Below are positions 7,564-16,210 of a stretch of 64,000 nt of DNA, in pieces. The stretch's first letter is position 1. Each line of letters begins with the position of its first letter. The notes beneath the pieces are model-generated. The model saw only the letters and a program-made list of their open reading frames with translations, was not told the DNA's origin and did no database searches. Both the position numbers and the translations under genes were made by a program. Source of the DNA: Georgenia sp. SYP-B2076 (GTDB lineage: Bacteria; Actinomycetota; Actinomycetes; Actinomycetales; Actinomycetaceae); contig NZ_RXOZ01000011.1 of assembly GCF_003991205.1 (NCBI RefSeq), positions 464,745 to 528,744 of the forward strand, written 5' to 3'.

Positions 7564-7593
7564 TTGACGTGGGACCTACGTCACCCCTACGTT
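7564..7593 (+). promoter_or_regulatory. Promoter of the aromatic-acid importer/pobA operon
   Basis: TTGACG (7564-7569) and TACGTT (7588-7593) are separated by 18 bp. The -10 overlaps the first half of the GTTC-N7-GAAC operator pair, so a protein bound there would block or reshape RNA polymerase binding. Confidence 0.6.
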
Positions 7594-7624
7594 CTCCCTG
7601 CGAACTCAAGTTCCCATCGAGAAC
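7591..7624. promoter_or_regulatory. Paired 15-bp inverted-repeat operator, likely for the IclR regulator
   Basis: Two copies of GTTC-N7-GAAC, at 7591-7605 and 7610-7624, lie 19 bp apart start to start. Tandem short palindromes fit the two-dimer DNA binding known for IclR-family regulators of pca and pob genes. The first copy overlaps the -10 of the importer promoter. Binding by the IclR protein encoded at 12526-13332 is inferred. Confidence 0.6.
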
Positions 7625-7781
7625 GACGAGGCGCGCCTGTGCAACGCGGCGCAGGACCAGCCGGCCCCACCCCTGGCCATGACCGTACCGACGACGCCCA
7701 AGACAGGCTGAACGACAGCTGGACCGCACGAGCGGGGGCCGAGCCATCACCCCGCCGGCACCCCCGACATAAGGACCAAGA

Positions 7782-8774
7782 ATGCGAATGCGACGCACAC
7801 CGATGGTGCTGGCCGCCGCCACCGCCCTCATGCTCACCGCGGCCTGCTCCGGCGGGGGCTCCGACGAGACCCCCAGCGCGGCCGGGTCCAGCGACGCCGC
7901 CAGCGGCGGAGAGCTGACCTCCATCACGGTCGGCGTCCTGCCCATCGTCGACACCGCGGCCATCTGGCTCGGCAAGGACAAGGGCATCTTCGAGGAGCAC
8001 GGGCTGGACATGAAGCTCGAGGTCGCGCAGGGCGGTGCCGCCGTCGTGCCCGCCGTGGTCTCCGGGGAGTACCAGTTCGGCTTCTCCAACGTCACCTCGC
8101 TGCTCGTGGCCAGCGGCAAGGGCCTGCCCCTCAAGCTCGTGGCCCCGGGTAACTTCTCCACCGGTGACACGAAGTCGGACATCGGCGCCGTCGTCGCGAT
8201 GCCCGCCTCCGGCATCACGTCCCCCGCCGACCTGGCCGGCAAGACCGTCGCCGTGAACACCCTGAACAACATCGGCGACTCGACCGTGCGCGCGGTCGTG
8301 GACAAGGCCGGGGGCGACCCCTCGACGATCAAGTTCGTCGAGATGGGCTTCCCGGACATGCCCGCCGCCGTGGCCTCCGGCAAGGTGGACGCCGCGTGGA
8401 TCCTCGAGCCCTTCCTGACGATCACCAAGGAGCAGGGCGCGCAGGTCGTCACCTACAACTTCGCCGAGGTCGACCCCGACCTCATGATCGCGGGCTACTT
8501 CACCTCGCAGCAGTACGAGCAGAGCGACCCCGACACCGTCAGCGCCTTCACAGACGCCATGGAGGAGTCGCTGAGCTACGCGCAGCAGCACCCCGACGAG
8601 GCGCGCGCCATCCTGAGCACCTACACGGAGATCGACCCCACCGTGCAGGAGAAGATGGTCATGCCGCGGTTCGAGAGCGCCATCAACGCCGACAGCGTCC
8701 AGCTCCTGGCCGACCTCGCCCTCAAGTACGGCCTGGTCACCGAGCCCGTCGATGTGAGCAAGCTGCTGCCATGA
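7782..8774 (+). CDS. ABC transporter substrate-binding lipoprotein, probable aromatic acid
   Basis: The 330-residue periplasmic-type binding protein belongs to the NMT1/SsuA/TauA group. A signal peptide ends in the lipobox TAAC near residue 21, and the mature part begins ITVGVLPIVDTAAIWLGKDK. The start ATG at 7782 follows AAGGACC. It is the first gene of a tightly overlapping set with two permeases, an ATPase, pobA and an IclR regulator, and its stop overlaps the next start (ATGA). Gene context makes 4-hydroxybenzoate or a related benzoate the likely ligand. Sequence alone would also allow sulfonates or other anions. Confidence 0.85.
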   Translation: MRMRRTPMVLAAATALMLTAACSGGGSDETPSAAGSSDAASGGELTSITVGVLPIVDTAAIWLGKDKGIFEEHGLDMKLEVAQGGAAVVPAVVSGEYQFGFSNVTSLLVASGKGLPLKLVAPGNFSTGDTKSDIGAVVAMPASGITSPADLAGKTVAVNTLNNIGDSTVRAVVDKAGGDPSTIKFVEMGFPDMPAAVASGKVDAAWILEPFLTITKEQGAQVVTYNFAEVDPDLMIAGYFTSQQYEQSDPDTVSAFTDAMEESLSYAQQHPDEARAILSTYTEIDPTVQEKMVMPRFESAINADSVQLLADLALKYGLVTEPVDVSKLLP

Positions 8775-9616
8775 GCACCGCGGCCCTCTCGACGAACGCC
8801 GCCACCCCCGGCACGGCCTCTCCCCCGCGACGACGCCCGCGTCGTCGCGGGGGGAAGGCCGTGCTGGGCCTGGCGGGCATCCTCTGCGTGGTCGCGGTGA
8901 TCGAGCTCGCGCCGCGGGTCGGCATCGTCGACCGGCGCTTCCTGCCCCCGTTCTCGGAGATGTTCGCGGCGCTGGTCGCGCGGGTCCAGACGCCCGAGTT
9001 CTGGACGGCGTTCGGGCAGACCCTGACGACGTGGGCGGTCGGCCTGGTCATCGCGATGGCCGCGGGGATCGTCATCGGGATCGTCGTCGGCGGCATCCCC
9101 GTGCTGCGCGAGGCGACCTCGTCGACGATCGAGTTCCTGCGCCCGATCCCGTCCGTCGCGCTGATCCCGCTCGCCGTGCTCCTGTACGGCACCGGCATGC
9201 GCTCCACGCTCCTGCTGGTGGTCTACGCGTCCTTCTGGCAGGTCCTCGTCCAGGTCCTCTACGGGGTCCAGGACGTCGACCCGGTCGCGCGGGACACCGC
9301 GCGCTCGTACCGCTTCAAGGCGCTGACGCAGGCCCGCACGGTCATCTGGCCCACGGCGCTGCCCTACGTCGTCACCGGCTTCCGGCTCGCCGCCACGGTG
9401 GCGCTGATCCTGACGATCACCGGCGAGCTGATCATCGGCACCCCGGGCCTGGGCAAGCTGCTGGCCGTCGCCCAGCAGTCCGGCGCGGTGGCCTCGATGT
9501 ACGCGCTCGTGATCGTCACCGGGCTGCTCGGCGTCGCCGTCAACGTCCTCGCCCGGCTCGTCGAGCGCCGGGTCCTTCGCTGGCACCCCTCGGTGCGACG
9601 GGAGAGTGCCGCATGA
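8771..9616 (+). CDS. ABC transporter permease (first of two)
   Basis: A 281-residue inner-membrane permease of the SsuC/TauC type. A basic cytosolic N-terminus is followed by about six hydrophobic segments and an EAA-type loop around DTARSYRFKALTQARTVIWP. The ATG at 8771 overlaps the binding-protein stop by 4 nt. The next gene encodes a second, different permease of the same length, so the channel is probably a heterodimer. Confidence 0.9.
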   Translation: MSTAALSTNAATPGTASPPRRRPRRRGGKAVLGLAGILCVVAVIELAPRVGIVDRRFLPPFSEMFAALVARVQTPEFWTAFGQTLTTWAVGLVIAMAAGIVIGIVVGGIPVLREATSSTIEFLRPIPSVALIPLAVLLYGTGMRSTLLLVVYASFWQVLVQVLYGVQDVDPVARDTARSYRFKALTQARTVIWPTALPYVVTGFRLAATVALILTITGELIIGTPGLGKLLAVAQQSGAVASMYALVIVTGLLGVAVNVLARLVERRVLRWHPSVRRESAA

Positions 9617-10458
9617 GCACCACCACGACCCCCATCACCGCCCCGACCGTGCGGCCCGCCGGGCGCCGGGCCCGCCGGGGGATGTCCACGGGCAGGCGCG
9701 TCCTGCTCGTCGTCGCCCTGCCGGTGGTCCTGATCGCCGCCTGGTGGGTGGCCTCCGCCGGCTCGACGAGCTTCTTCTTCCCGCCGCTGCGCACGATCCT
9801 GGGCGTCTTCCCCGACACGTGGCTGACCGGCCGGATCGCCTCCGACGTCCTGCCCTCGCTGTTCCGGCTCGTGGCCGGCTATCTCATCGCCCTGGTCGCG
9901 GGGATCGGGCTGGGCATGCTCATCGGCCTGAACCCGCTGCTGCGCGCGTTCACCGAGCCGGCGCTGGAGTTCTTCCGCGCCATCCCCCCGCCCGTGATGA
10001 TCCCGATCCTCATGCTCTTCCTGGGCATCTTCACGCCCATGAAGGTCTTCGTCATCGCCACCGGCTGCGTGTGGCCCATCCTGCTCAACACCATCGAGGG
10101 GGTGCGCGGCATCGACGACGTCCTGCGCGACACCTCCCGCGTGTACCGCCTGGGCACCGCCGCACGGCTGCGGACCCTGGTGCTGCGCGGCGCCTCGCCG
10201 CAGATCATGACCGGGGCCCGCCAGGCCCTGTCCATCGGCATCATCCTCATGGTCATCTCCGAGATGTTCGCCGCGAACAACGGACTCGGCTTCACCATCG
10301 TCCAGTTCCAGCGCAGCTTCGCCCTCCCCGAGATGTGGACCGGCATCATCCTGCTCGGCCTCGTCGGCGTCCTGCTCTCCATCATCTTCCGCGCCGTCGA
10401 GCGCCCCGTCCTGGCCTGGTACACCGGCCTGCGGCGGTCCCAACGAGGAGGTAACTGA
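9613..10458 (+). CDS. ABC transporter permease (second of two)
   Basis: A 281-residue permease of the same family as its neighbour but clearly diverged. The cytosolic loop reads DTSRVYRLGTAARLRTLVLR, followed by a block with ILMVISEMFAANNGLGF. Its ATG at 9613 overlaps the preceding stop (ATGA), and its own stop overlaps the ATPase start (TGATG). Tandem non-identical permeases in one operon indicate a heterodimeric translocation pore. Confidence 0.9.
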   Translation: MSTTTTPITAPTVRPAGRRARRGMSTGRRVLLVVALPVVLIAAWWVASAGSTSFFFPPLRTILGVFPDTWLTGRIASDVLPSLFRLVAGYLIALVAGIGLGMLIGLNPLLRAFTEPALEFFRAIPPPVMIPILMLFLGIFTPMKVFVIATGCVWPILLNTIEGVRGIDDVLRDTSRVYRLGTAARLRTLVLRGASPQIMTGARQALSIGIILMVISEMFAANNGLGFTIVQFQRSFALPEMWTGIILLGLVGVLLSIIFRAVERPVLAWYTGLRRSQRGGN

Positions 10459-11363
10459 TGTCCACCCCCACCGACCGCCCCGCCCCCGGCTCCACGCTGC
10501 TCGACGTCCGCGCCCTCCACAAGGTCTACCCCGGCGCCGACGGCGGCACCGAGGCCATCCGCGACCTCACCTTCGAGGTCCGCGCCGGGGAGATGGTCTG
10601 CATCGTGGGCCCCTCCGGCGCGGGCAAGACCACGCTGCTGCGCTGCATCTCGGGCCTGCTCGCCCCCAGCTCCGGCCAGGTCGTCCTCGAGGGCACCGCC
10701 ATCTCCGGGCCGCCCAAGGGCATGGCCGTCGTGTTCCAGGAGTACGCCCGGTCCCTGTTCCCCTGGCTGACCGTGGCGCAGAACGTCGAGCTGCCCCTGA
10801 AGGAGAAGGGCCTGGGCAAGGCCGAACGCAAGCGGCTGGTCGCCACCGCCCTGGACGCCGTCGGCCTCGCCGACGTCCCCGCCTCCTACCCCTGGCAGCT
10901 CTCCGGCGGCATGCAGCAACGCGTCGCCATCGCCCGCGCCGTGGCCTACGAACCCCACATCCTCCTCATGGACGAGCCCTTCGCCGCCGTCGACGCCCAG
11001 ACCCGCGCCGACCTCGAGGACCTCGTCCGTGCCCTGTGGCACCGCCTGGGCGTGACCGTCCTGTTCGTCACCCACGACATCGACGAGTCCATCTACCTCG
11101 GCCAGCGGGTCCTCGTCCTCTCCGGCCGCCCCACGGTGATCCTCGAGGACGTCACGGTCAACCTGCCCGACGAGCGCGACCAGCTCACCACCCGCAACGA
11201 CCCCGAGTTCGCCCGCCTGCGCGCCCACATCTACGACCTCGTCCAGAAGGCCAAGCGCGGCTACCGCCCGGGCGACGACGTCTTCGTGCCCGCCGCCGGC
11301 GCGCGCGGCGACCTGCCCCCGACGGTCGGTGACGGCCCCTACGCCGGTCTCGCGGGCGCATGA
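10458..11363 (+). CDS. ABC transporter ATPase
   Basis: The 301-residue ATPase energises the importer. Visible motifs in order are Walker A GPSGAGKTT (about residues 51-59), Q-loop VVFQEYARSLFPW, signature LSGGMQQR, Walker B ILLMDEP and the switch histidine in VTHDIDES. The SsuB/TauB-type length includes a C-terminal tail after about residue 250. The start has a strong site, CGAGGAGG, and overlaps the previous stop by one base. Its own stop overlaps pobA, tying uptake and catabolism into one transcript. Confidence 0.94.
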   Translation: MSTPTDRPAPGSTLLDVRALHKVYPGADGGTEAIRDLTFEVRAGEMVCIVGPSGAGKTTLLRCISGLLAPSSGQVVLEGTAISGPPKGMAVVFQEYARSLFPWLTVAQNVELPLKEKGLGKAERKRLVATALDAVGLADVPASYPWQLSGGMQQRVAIARAVAYEPHILLMDEPFAAVDAQTRADLEDLVRALWHRLGVTVLFVTHDIDESIYLGQRVLVLSGRPTVILEDVTVNLPDERDQLTTRNDPEFARLRAHIYDLVQKAKRGYRPGDDVFVPAAGARGDLPPTVGDGPYAGLAGA

Positions 11364-12529
11364 GCACGGAGCGGACGCAGGTCGTCGTCGTCGGCGCCGG
11401 CCCCGCCGGCCTGCTGCTGTCACACCTGCTCCATGAGGAGGGCATCGCCACGATCCTCGTGGAGGCGCAGGACCGCGACTACGTCCAGGCCCGGGTGCGC
11501 GCCGGGGTCATCGAGCACGGCGCCGCCGACATCCTGCGCCGCGCGGGCGTCGGGGACCGGATGGACCGGGAGGGACTCCCGCACGAGGGCATCGAGCTGC
11601 GCTTCGACGGCACCGCGCACCGCATCGCCATGACGGACCTCACGGGGCGCCACATCACCGTCTACGGGCAGCAGGAGATCGTCCACGACCTGACCGAGCG
11701 GCGGCTCGCCGACGGCGGCGACGTCCGGTTCGCCTGCGGGCCGGCGGCGATCCACGACATCGACTCCGCGGAACCGTCCGTCACGTACACCGCGGACGGC
11801 GGCGAGCACCGCATCGTGGCCGACTTCGTCGTCGCCTGCGACGGCGCCCACGGCGCGGGCCGCCCCGCCCTCGGCGGCGCCCTGACACCCATCGAGAAGG
11901 TGTACCCGTTCGCGTGGCTGGGGATCCTCGCCCACGCCGCGCCGCGCATCCACGAGCTCGTCTACGCCAACCACGAGAACGGCTTCGCCCTCTACTCGAT
12001 GCGGTCCCCGACCGTCACACGGCTGTACCTGCAGGTGCCGTCCACCGACCGCCTCGAGGAGTGGCCGGACGAGCGCATCTGGGACGAGCTCGCGCTGCGG
12101 TTCAGCCTCGACGGCCAGCCGTGGGAGCCGACCCGCGGGGAGATCTTCGAGCGCTCGCTCGCGCCCCTGCGCAGCTACGTGGGCGAGCCCATGCAGCGCG
12201 GCAGGCTGTTCCTGGCCGGCGACGCCGCCCACACCGTGCCCCCGACCGGCGCCAAGGGCATGAACCTGGCGATCCGCGACGTCGACCTCCTCGCCCGGGC
12301 GCTCACCGAGCAGGTCCGCACCGGCGAGGAGGCGGGGCTGCGGACGTACACCGACCGCGCGCTCCGCGCCGTGTGGCGGGCCGAGTACTTCTCGTGGTGG
12401 ATGACCACGATGCTCCACCGCTTCGACGCCGACTCCGCCTTCGACCGGCGGGTGCAGACGGCGCAGCTGACCAACGTGGTCTCCTCGCGCGCCTACTCCA
12501 CGGCGCTGGCCGAGAACTACGTGGGATGA
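11360..12529 (+). CDS. pobA: 4-hydroxybenzoate 3-monooxygenase (PobA)
   Basis: PobA is an FAD enzyme that uses NAD(P)H and oxygen to turn 4-hydroxybenzoate into protocatechuate, the substrate of the divergent PcaHG. The 389-residue length is typical. The dinucleotide-binding motif VVVGAGPAGLLLSHLL is at residues 8-23, the DG motif is near residue 160 (VACDGAHG), and the flavin motif GDAAHTVPPTGAKGMNLAIRD is near residues 286-306. Its ATG overlaps the ATPase stop and its stop overlaps the IclR start, so all are co-transcribed. Confidence 0.95.
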   Translation: MSTERTQVVVVGAGPAGLLLSHLLHEEGIATILVEAQDRDYVQARVRAGVIEHGAADILRRAGVGDRMDREGLPHEGIELRFDGTAHRIAMTDLTGRHITVYGQQEIVHDLTERRLADGGDVRFACGPAAIHDIDSAEPSVTYTADGGEHRIVADFVVACDGAHGAGRPALGGALTPIEKVYPFAWLGILAHAAPRIHELVYANHENGFALYSMRSPTVTRLYLQVPSTDRLEEWPDERIWDELALRFSLDGQPWEPTRGEIFERSLAPLRSYVGEPMQRGRLFLAGDAAHTVPPTGAKGMNLAIRDVDLLARALTEQVRTGEEAGLRTYTDRALRAVWRAEYFSWWMTTMLHRFDADSAFDRRVQTAQLTNVVSSRAYSTALAENYVG

Positions 12530-13332
12530 GCGAGGACCCAGTGGTGGCCGAGCCGCGCGGCGCCGCCCCGCAGGAGCGCAGCACGAGCTACGTGCAGTCC
12601 CTCGACCGGGGCCTGGCGGTGATCCGGGCGTTCGACGCGGACCACGCCCGGCTGACGCTCAGCGACGTCGCCCGGCGCACCGGGCTCACTCGCGCCGCGG
12701 CCCGGCGCTTCCTGCACACCCTCGTCGAGCTGGGGTACGTCCACGCCGACGGCCGCCTGTTCGCGCTGCGCCCCCGCGTCCTCGAGCTCGGGTACGCCTA
12801 CCTCTCGTCACTGACCCTGCCCGAGATCTCCACCCTGCACGTCCAGCAGCTCGCGGAGACGCTGGGCGAGTCGGTGTCCGTCTCCGTCCTGGACGGGCGG
12901 GAGATCGTCTACGTCGTCCGGGTCGCGGGCCGACGGATCATGAGCGTGGACCTCGGCGTCGGGACCCGGCTGCCGGCGTACGCCACCTCGATGGGCCGCG
13001 TGCTGCTGGCGGCCTTGCCGGGCGACGAGGCCGCCGCCCGCCTGGGCGACCTGGAGGCGCTGACGCGGTACACGGTGACGGACCCGGCGGCGCTGCTCGC
13101 CGAGCTCGCCAAGGTCCGCGAGCAGGGCTGGGCGCTGGTCGACGAGGAGCTCGAGGAGGGGCTGCGCTCGATCGCGGCGCCCATCCGCGACGGCTCGGGC
13201 GCCGTCGTCGCCGCGGTCAACCTCTCGACGGCGGCGCGGCGCGGCCCCGCCGCGGCCCTGCTCAGCGACGTGCTCCCCCACCTCCTTCAGACCGCCCAGG
13301 CGATCTCGGACGACCTCGCCACCCGCCGGTGA
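12526..13332 (+). CDS. IclR-family regulator of aromatic catabolism (PcaR/PobR type)
   Basis: The 268-residue regulator has an N-terminal winged helix (LTLSDVARRTGLTRAAARRF, about residues 44-63), a linker, and a C-terminal IclR effector domain beginning near residue 110. The order YVQSLDRGLAVIRAFD before the HTH is typical of the PcaR/PcaU/PobR subgroup, which responds to protocatechuate, 4-hydroxybenzoate or beta-ketoadipate. The start overlaps pobA by 4 nt (ATGA). Its likely target is the paired GTTC-N7-GAAC site at 7591-7624. Whether it activates or represses is not clear from sequence. Confidence 0.9.
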   Translation: MSEDPVVAEPRGAAPQERSTSYVQSLDRGLAVIRAFDADHARLTLSDVARRTGLTRAAARRFLHTLVELGYVHADGRLFALRPRVLELGYAYLSSLTLPEISTLHVQQLAETLGESVSVSVLDGREIVYVVRVAGRRIMSVDLGVGTRLPAYATSMGRVLLAALPGDEAAARLGDLEALTRYTVTDPAALLAELAKVREQGWALVDEELEEGLRSIAAPIRDGSGAVVAAVNLSTAARRGPAAALLSDVLPHLLQTAQAISDDLATRR

Positions 13333-13369
13333 CGACGGGACGCTCGTGCGACGCCGCGACGACCGGCCC

Positions 13370-14671
13370 ATGACGACCGAGAGCGCCCGCCCGTCCCCCG
13401 GCGGGCCGGCCGCCCGCCCGGGCCTGGGCCTGCTGGTGCTCGCCGTCGTCCTGGTCGGCCTGAACCTGCGCGGCCCCATCGTGGGCATCCCGCCGCTCAT
13501 CGACCAGATCAGCTCGGACCTGGACCTGACAGGGACGACGGCGGGACTGGTCACCTCCGTGCCCCTGATCTGCTTCGCGGTCGGCTCTCCCCTGGTCGCG
13601 CTGCTCACGCGGCGCGTCGGCCTGGACCGGGCGGTGCTCCTGAGCCTGGTGCTCCTCGGCGTGTCGGTGGCGCTGCGGCCGTGGGGCGGCCTCGTCACGC
13701 TGCTGCTCGGCACCGTGGGCGTGGGGCTGGCTATCACGGTGGGCAACGTCGTCGTCCCGGTCCTCGTGCGGCGCGACGCCGGCGGGCGCACCAAGGAGGT
13801 CATGGCGGCCTCGACGAGCTCCTACGGGGTCGGCGCAGCGCTGGCGGTGGCGGTCGCGGTCCCGGTGGCCGCCGTCGTCGGCTGGCGCGGCTCGACCGCC
13901 CTGCTCGCGGTCCTCGTGGTGCTCGCGCTGGTGGTCTGGCTGGTGCGCATGCGCCGCGCGGCTGCCGCGCCCGCGGCGGGGCCGGCGGCGGGACCGACGG
14001 CCGGGCCCGCGCGGGCCGTGCCGGGTCCCGCCGCCCGTCCCGGGCGGGCCGACGGCCGCGGCCCGGCGGCCCGCCCCTCGGTGTGGACCCAGCCGGCCGC
14101 GTGGTGGCTCGCGCTCTTCTTCGGCCTGCAGTCGACGCTGTTCTACAGCTCGAGCGCCTGGCTCCCGCCGCTCGTGGCGGATCAGGCGGGCGTCACCACC
14201 GCCACGGCCGGCACTGCCGTGTCCCTCTTCCATCTCCTCGGCATCGCCGGGACGCTCGCCGTGCCCACCCTCCTCGCGCGGCTCGGCAACGCCCGCCGGG
14301 TCGCCGTCACGGTGGCCGCGGGCTGGGCGGTGCTCCTCGCCGGGCTGCTGCTCGTCCCGGGGCTGTGGCTCGCGTGGGTGCTGGTCGGCGGCGTCGCGCA
14401 GGGCGCCGGCATCGGTCTGGGCCTCACGCTCGTCGCCGTGCGCCCCGTCGACGCCGACTACGGACGCTCGGTCTCCGCGATGGTGCAGGGCGCCGGGTAC
14501 GGGCTGGCCGCCGTGGGCCCGGTACTGGTCGGCTGGTCGCACGCCGTCACCGACGGCTGGGCCACCCCGGTCCTGATCCTGCTGGCCGCCGCCGCCCTCA
14601 TGGGCGTCGCGGGGCTGCGCGCCGGGGAGGACGCGCCGATCGGCGCCCGGCGGGGCGTGCCGCACGGCTGA
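13370..14671 (+). CDS. MFS transporter, CynX/NimT-like
   Basis: The protein of about 433 residues has twelve hydrophobic segments and a cytosolic central loop rich in Ala, Gly and Pro (around residues 200-235). The first segment reads LGLLVLAVVLVGLNLRGPIVG, where NLRGP is characteristic of the CynX/NimT family. The start is uncertain: ATG at 13370 is preferred for its short hydrophilic leader, but GTG at 13346 is possible. It follows the IclR gene closely and may be co-transcribed, suggesting a second route for aromatic acids. Known CynX/NimT members also move cyanate, nitroimidazoles and other small solutes, so the substrate is open. Confidence 0.82.
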   Translation: MTTESARPSPGGPAARPGLGLLVLAVVLVGLNLRGPIVGIPPLIDQISSDLDLTGTTAGLVTSVPLICFAVGSPLVALLTRRVGLDRAVLLSLVLLGVSVALRPWGGLVTLLLGTVGVGLAITVGNVVVPVLVRRDAGGRTKEVMAASTSSYGVGAALAVAVAVPVAAVVGWRGSTALLAVLVVLALVVWLVRMRRAAAAPAAGPAAGPTAGPARAVPGPAARPGRADGRGPAARPSVWTQPAAWWLALFFGLQSTLFYSSSAWLPPLVADQAGVTTATAGTAVSLFHLLGIAGTLAVPTLLARLGNARRVAVTVAAGWAVLLAGLLLVPGLWLAWVLVGGVAQGAGIGLGLTLVAVRPVDADYGRSVSAMVQGAGYGLAAVGPVLVGWSHAVTDGWATPVLILLAAAALMGVAGLRAGEDAPIGARRGVPHG

Positions 14672-14737
14672 CGGCCGTGCGTCACGCCGACGCCGGGCCA
14701 CGACCCGGGTGGGGCGGTGGCCGGCGCCCCGGCAGGG

Positions 14738-15403
14738 TCAGTGCCGGTGGGCCTGCTGCGCGAGCCCGCGCAGCGCGTCGACCTCGGCGGCGGCGTCGTC
14801 CGCCTTGTACACCGCCGAGCCGGCCACGAAGACGTTGGCCCCCGCGTCGGCGGCCCGCTCGATCGTGGCGCGAGAGACGCCGCCGTCGACCTGGACCCAC
14901 ACGTCGAGGCCGGAGGCGGAGATCGCCTCGCGGGTGCGGCGGATCTTCGGCAGGGTGCCGTCGATGAAGGACTGGCCCCCAAAGCCGGGCTCCACGGTCA
15001 TCACGAGGATCATGTCGAACTCGGGCAGGAGGTCGAGGTAGGGCTCGATCGGCGTGGCCGGCCGCAGCGCCAGCCCGGCGCGGGCCCCGGCGGCGCGCAG
15101 GTCGCGCGCGAGCTTCACGGGCGCGGTCGCCGCCTCGGCGTGGAAGGTCACCGACGCGCAGCCGGCCTCGGCGTAGGCGGGGGCCCAGCGGTCCGGGTCC
15201 TCGATCATGAGGTGCGCGTCGACGGGCACGGGCGTGGCGCGGACGATGGCCTCGACCACGGGCAGGCCGAGGGTCAGGTTCGGCACGAAGTGGTTGTCCA
15301 TGACGTCCACATGCGCATAGTCGGCGCCGGCGATCTTGGCGAGCTCTCCGCGCAGGTCGGAGAAGTCGGAGTTCAGGATGCTCGGGGAGATGAGGATGCT
15401 CAC
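14738..15403 (-). CDS. rpe: Ribulose-phosphate 3-epimerase (Rpe)
   Basis: Rpe interconverts ribulose 5-phosphate and xylulose 5-phosphate in the pentose phosphate pathway. The 221-residue TIM barrel shows all family motifs: [36 protein letters not shown] and VQVDGGV, which supply the metal-binding His and Asp residues. The start is GTG at 15403, preceded by GGGGGA and, in the same spot, by TAGTCT six nt upstream, so it may be translated with or without a leader. In many actinobacteria rpe is followed by riboflavin genes and hisE; here an aromatic-acid module intervenes. Confidence 0.96.
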   Translation of the reverse strand: MSILISPSILNSDFSDLRGELAKIAGADYAHVDVMDNHFVPNLTLGLPVVEAIVRATPVPVDAHLMIEDPDRWAPAYAEAGCASVTFHAEAATAPVKLARDLRAAGARAGLALRPATPIEPYLDLLPEFDMILVMTVEPGFGGQSFIDGTLPKIRRTREAISASGLDVWVQVDGGVSRATIERAADAGANVFVAGSAVYKADDAAAEVDALRGLAQQAHRH

Positions 15404-15609
15404 TCCCCCAGACTAGGGGCCGACCGTGCGGCGGGCCGGGCGTGCCGCTGTGTCGGTGGCCACCCGGGCGCCCCAGACCGGGCCCGGCGCCCCGAAAGCC
15501 CGCCAGCTGCGCCTTGGCATTGTCCCGGCGGGGCCGCGGGAGGACGATCGGGGTGCGACCTGAGGACGTGCGCCCGGCAGAGCGCACGAGGCCGCGCGGG
15601 AGGCCAGAG

Positions 15610-16194
15610 ATGGGCACGATGGACCCGCACGCACCGGTGCGCGCCCGGGCCGGGCCCTCGCGCCGGGCCCGGCTCCTCGCCGTCCTGGCGCTCGGGGTCG
15701 GGGTCGCGGTGGCGTTGGGTGTCTACGGCCGCCTGCACCCCGCCGCCGGCCGTCCGCTGTTCACCCTCGGCTTCTCGGGCATGCTCCAGATGAAGGCGTG
15801 GCTGGGCAGCGCGGCGGTGGCGCTGCTGCTGGTGCAGGTCACCACCGCACTGTGGATGTGGGGGCGTCTGCCGGGCGCCGGGACCGCCCCGCCCTGGGCG
15901 GCGCTCGTGCACCGCTACAGCGGAAGCGTCGCGTTCGTCCTCACCCTGCCGGTCGCGTTCCACTGCCTCTGGGCGCTCGGCCTGGCCACCACCAGCCCCC
16001 GCGTCGTCGTGCACGGGATCGCCGGGTGCCTGTTCTACGGCGCCTTCGCCGCGAAGATGCTGGGCCTGCGCGTCCGCCGGCTCCCGCGCCGGGCGATCCC
16101 GCTGCTGGGTGTCACTCTCCTGGCCCTGCTCGTGCTGGCCTGGCTCACCGCGGCGCTGTGGCTGTTCACGCGCCCCGGCATCCCGCTGACCTGA
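15610..16194 (+). CDS. DUF6529-type membrane protein, cytochrome b561-like layout
   Basis: The 194-residue protein has five or six hydrophobic segments. Histidines lie inside or at the ends of them: LVHRYSG, PVAFHCLWALG and VVVHGIAGC. That arrangement could bind haem, as in b561-type proteins. The sequence fits the DUF6529 family often encoded next to Rieske proteins. The ATG at 15610 has GGGAGG at good spacing. It leads a three-gene set with a Rieske protein (16 bp gap) and a 27-residue peptide. Haem binding is an inference from the histidines and the neighbour. Confidence 0.72.
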   Translation: MGTMDPHAPVRARAGPSRRARLLAVLALGVGVAVALGVYGRLHPAAGRPLFTLGFSGMLQMKAWLGSAAVALLLVQVTTALWMWGRLPGAGTAPPWAALVHRYSGSVAFVLTLPVAFHCLWALGLATTSPRVVVHGIAGCLFYGAFAAKMLGLRVRRLPRRAIPLLGVTLLALLVLAWLTAALWLFTRPGIPLT

Positions 16195-16210
16195 CCCGGA
16201 GGGCCCGCCC

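Larger units (their letters stand above)
7374..7781. other. Regulatory intergenic region between pcaH and the importer operon
   Basis: This 408-bp stretch between divergent operons holds no credible gene. It contains one promoter for each direction (7467-7495 and 7564-7593) and a paired inverted-repeat operator (7591-7624), listed separately. The rest, about 7625-7775, would be a long leader for the importer mRNA, in which I see no recognised RNA motif. Confidence 0.7.
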
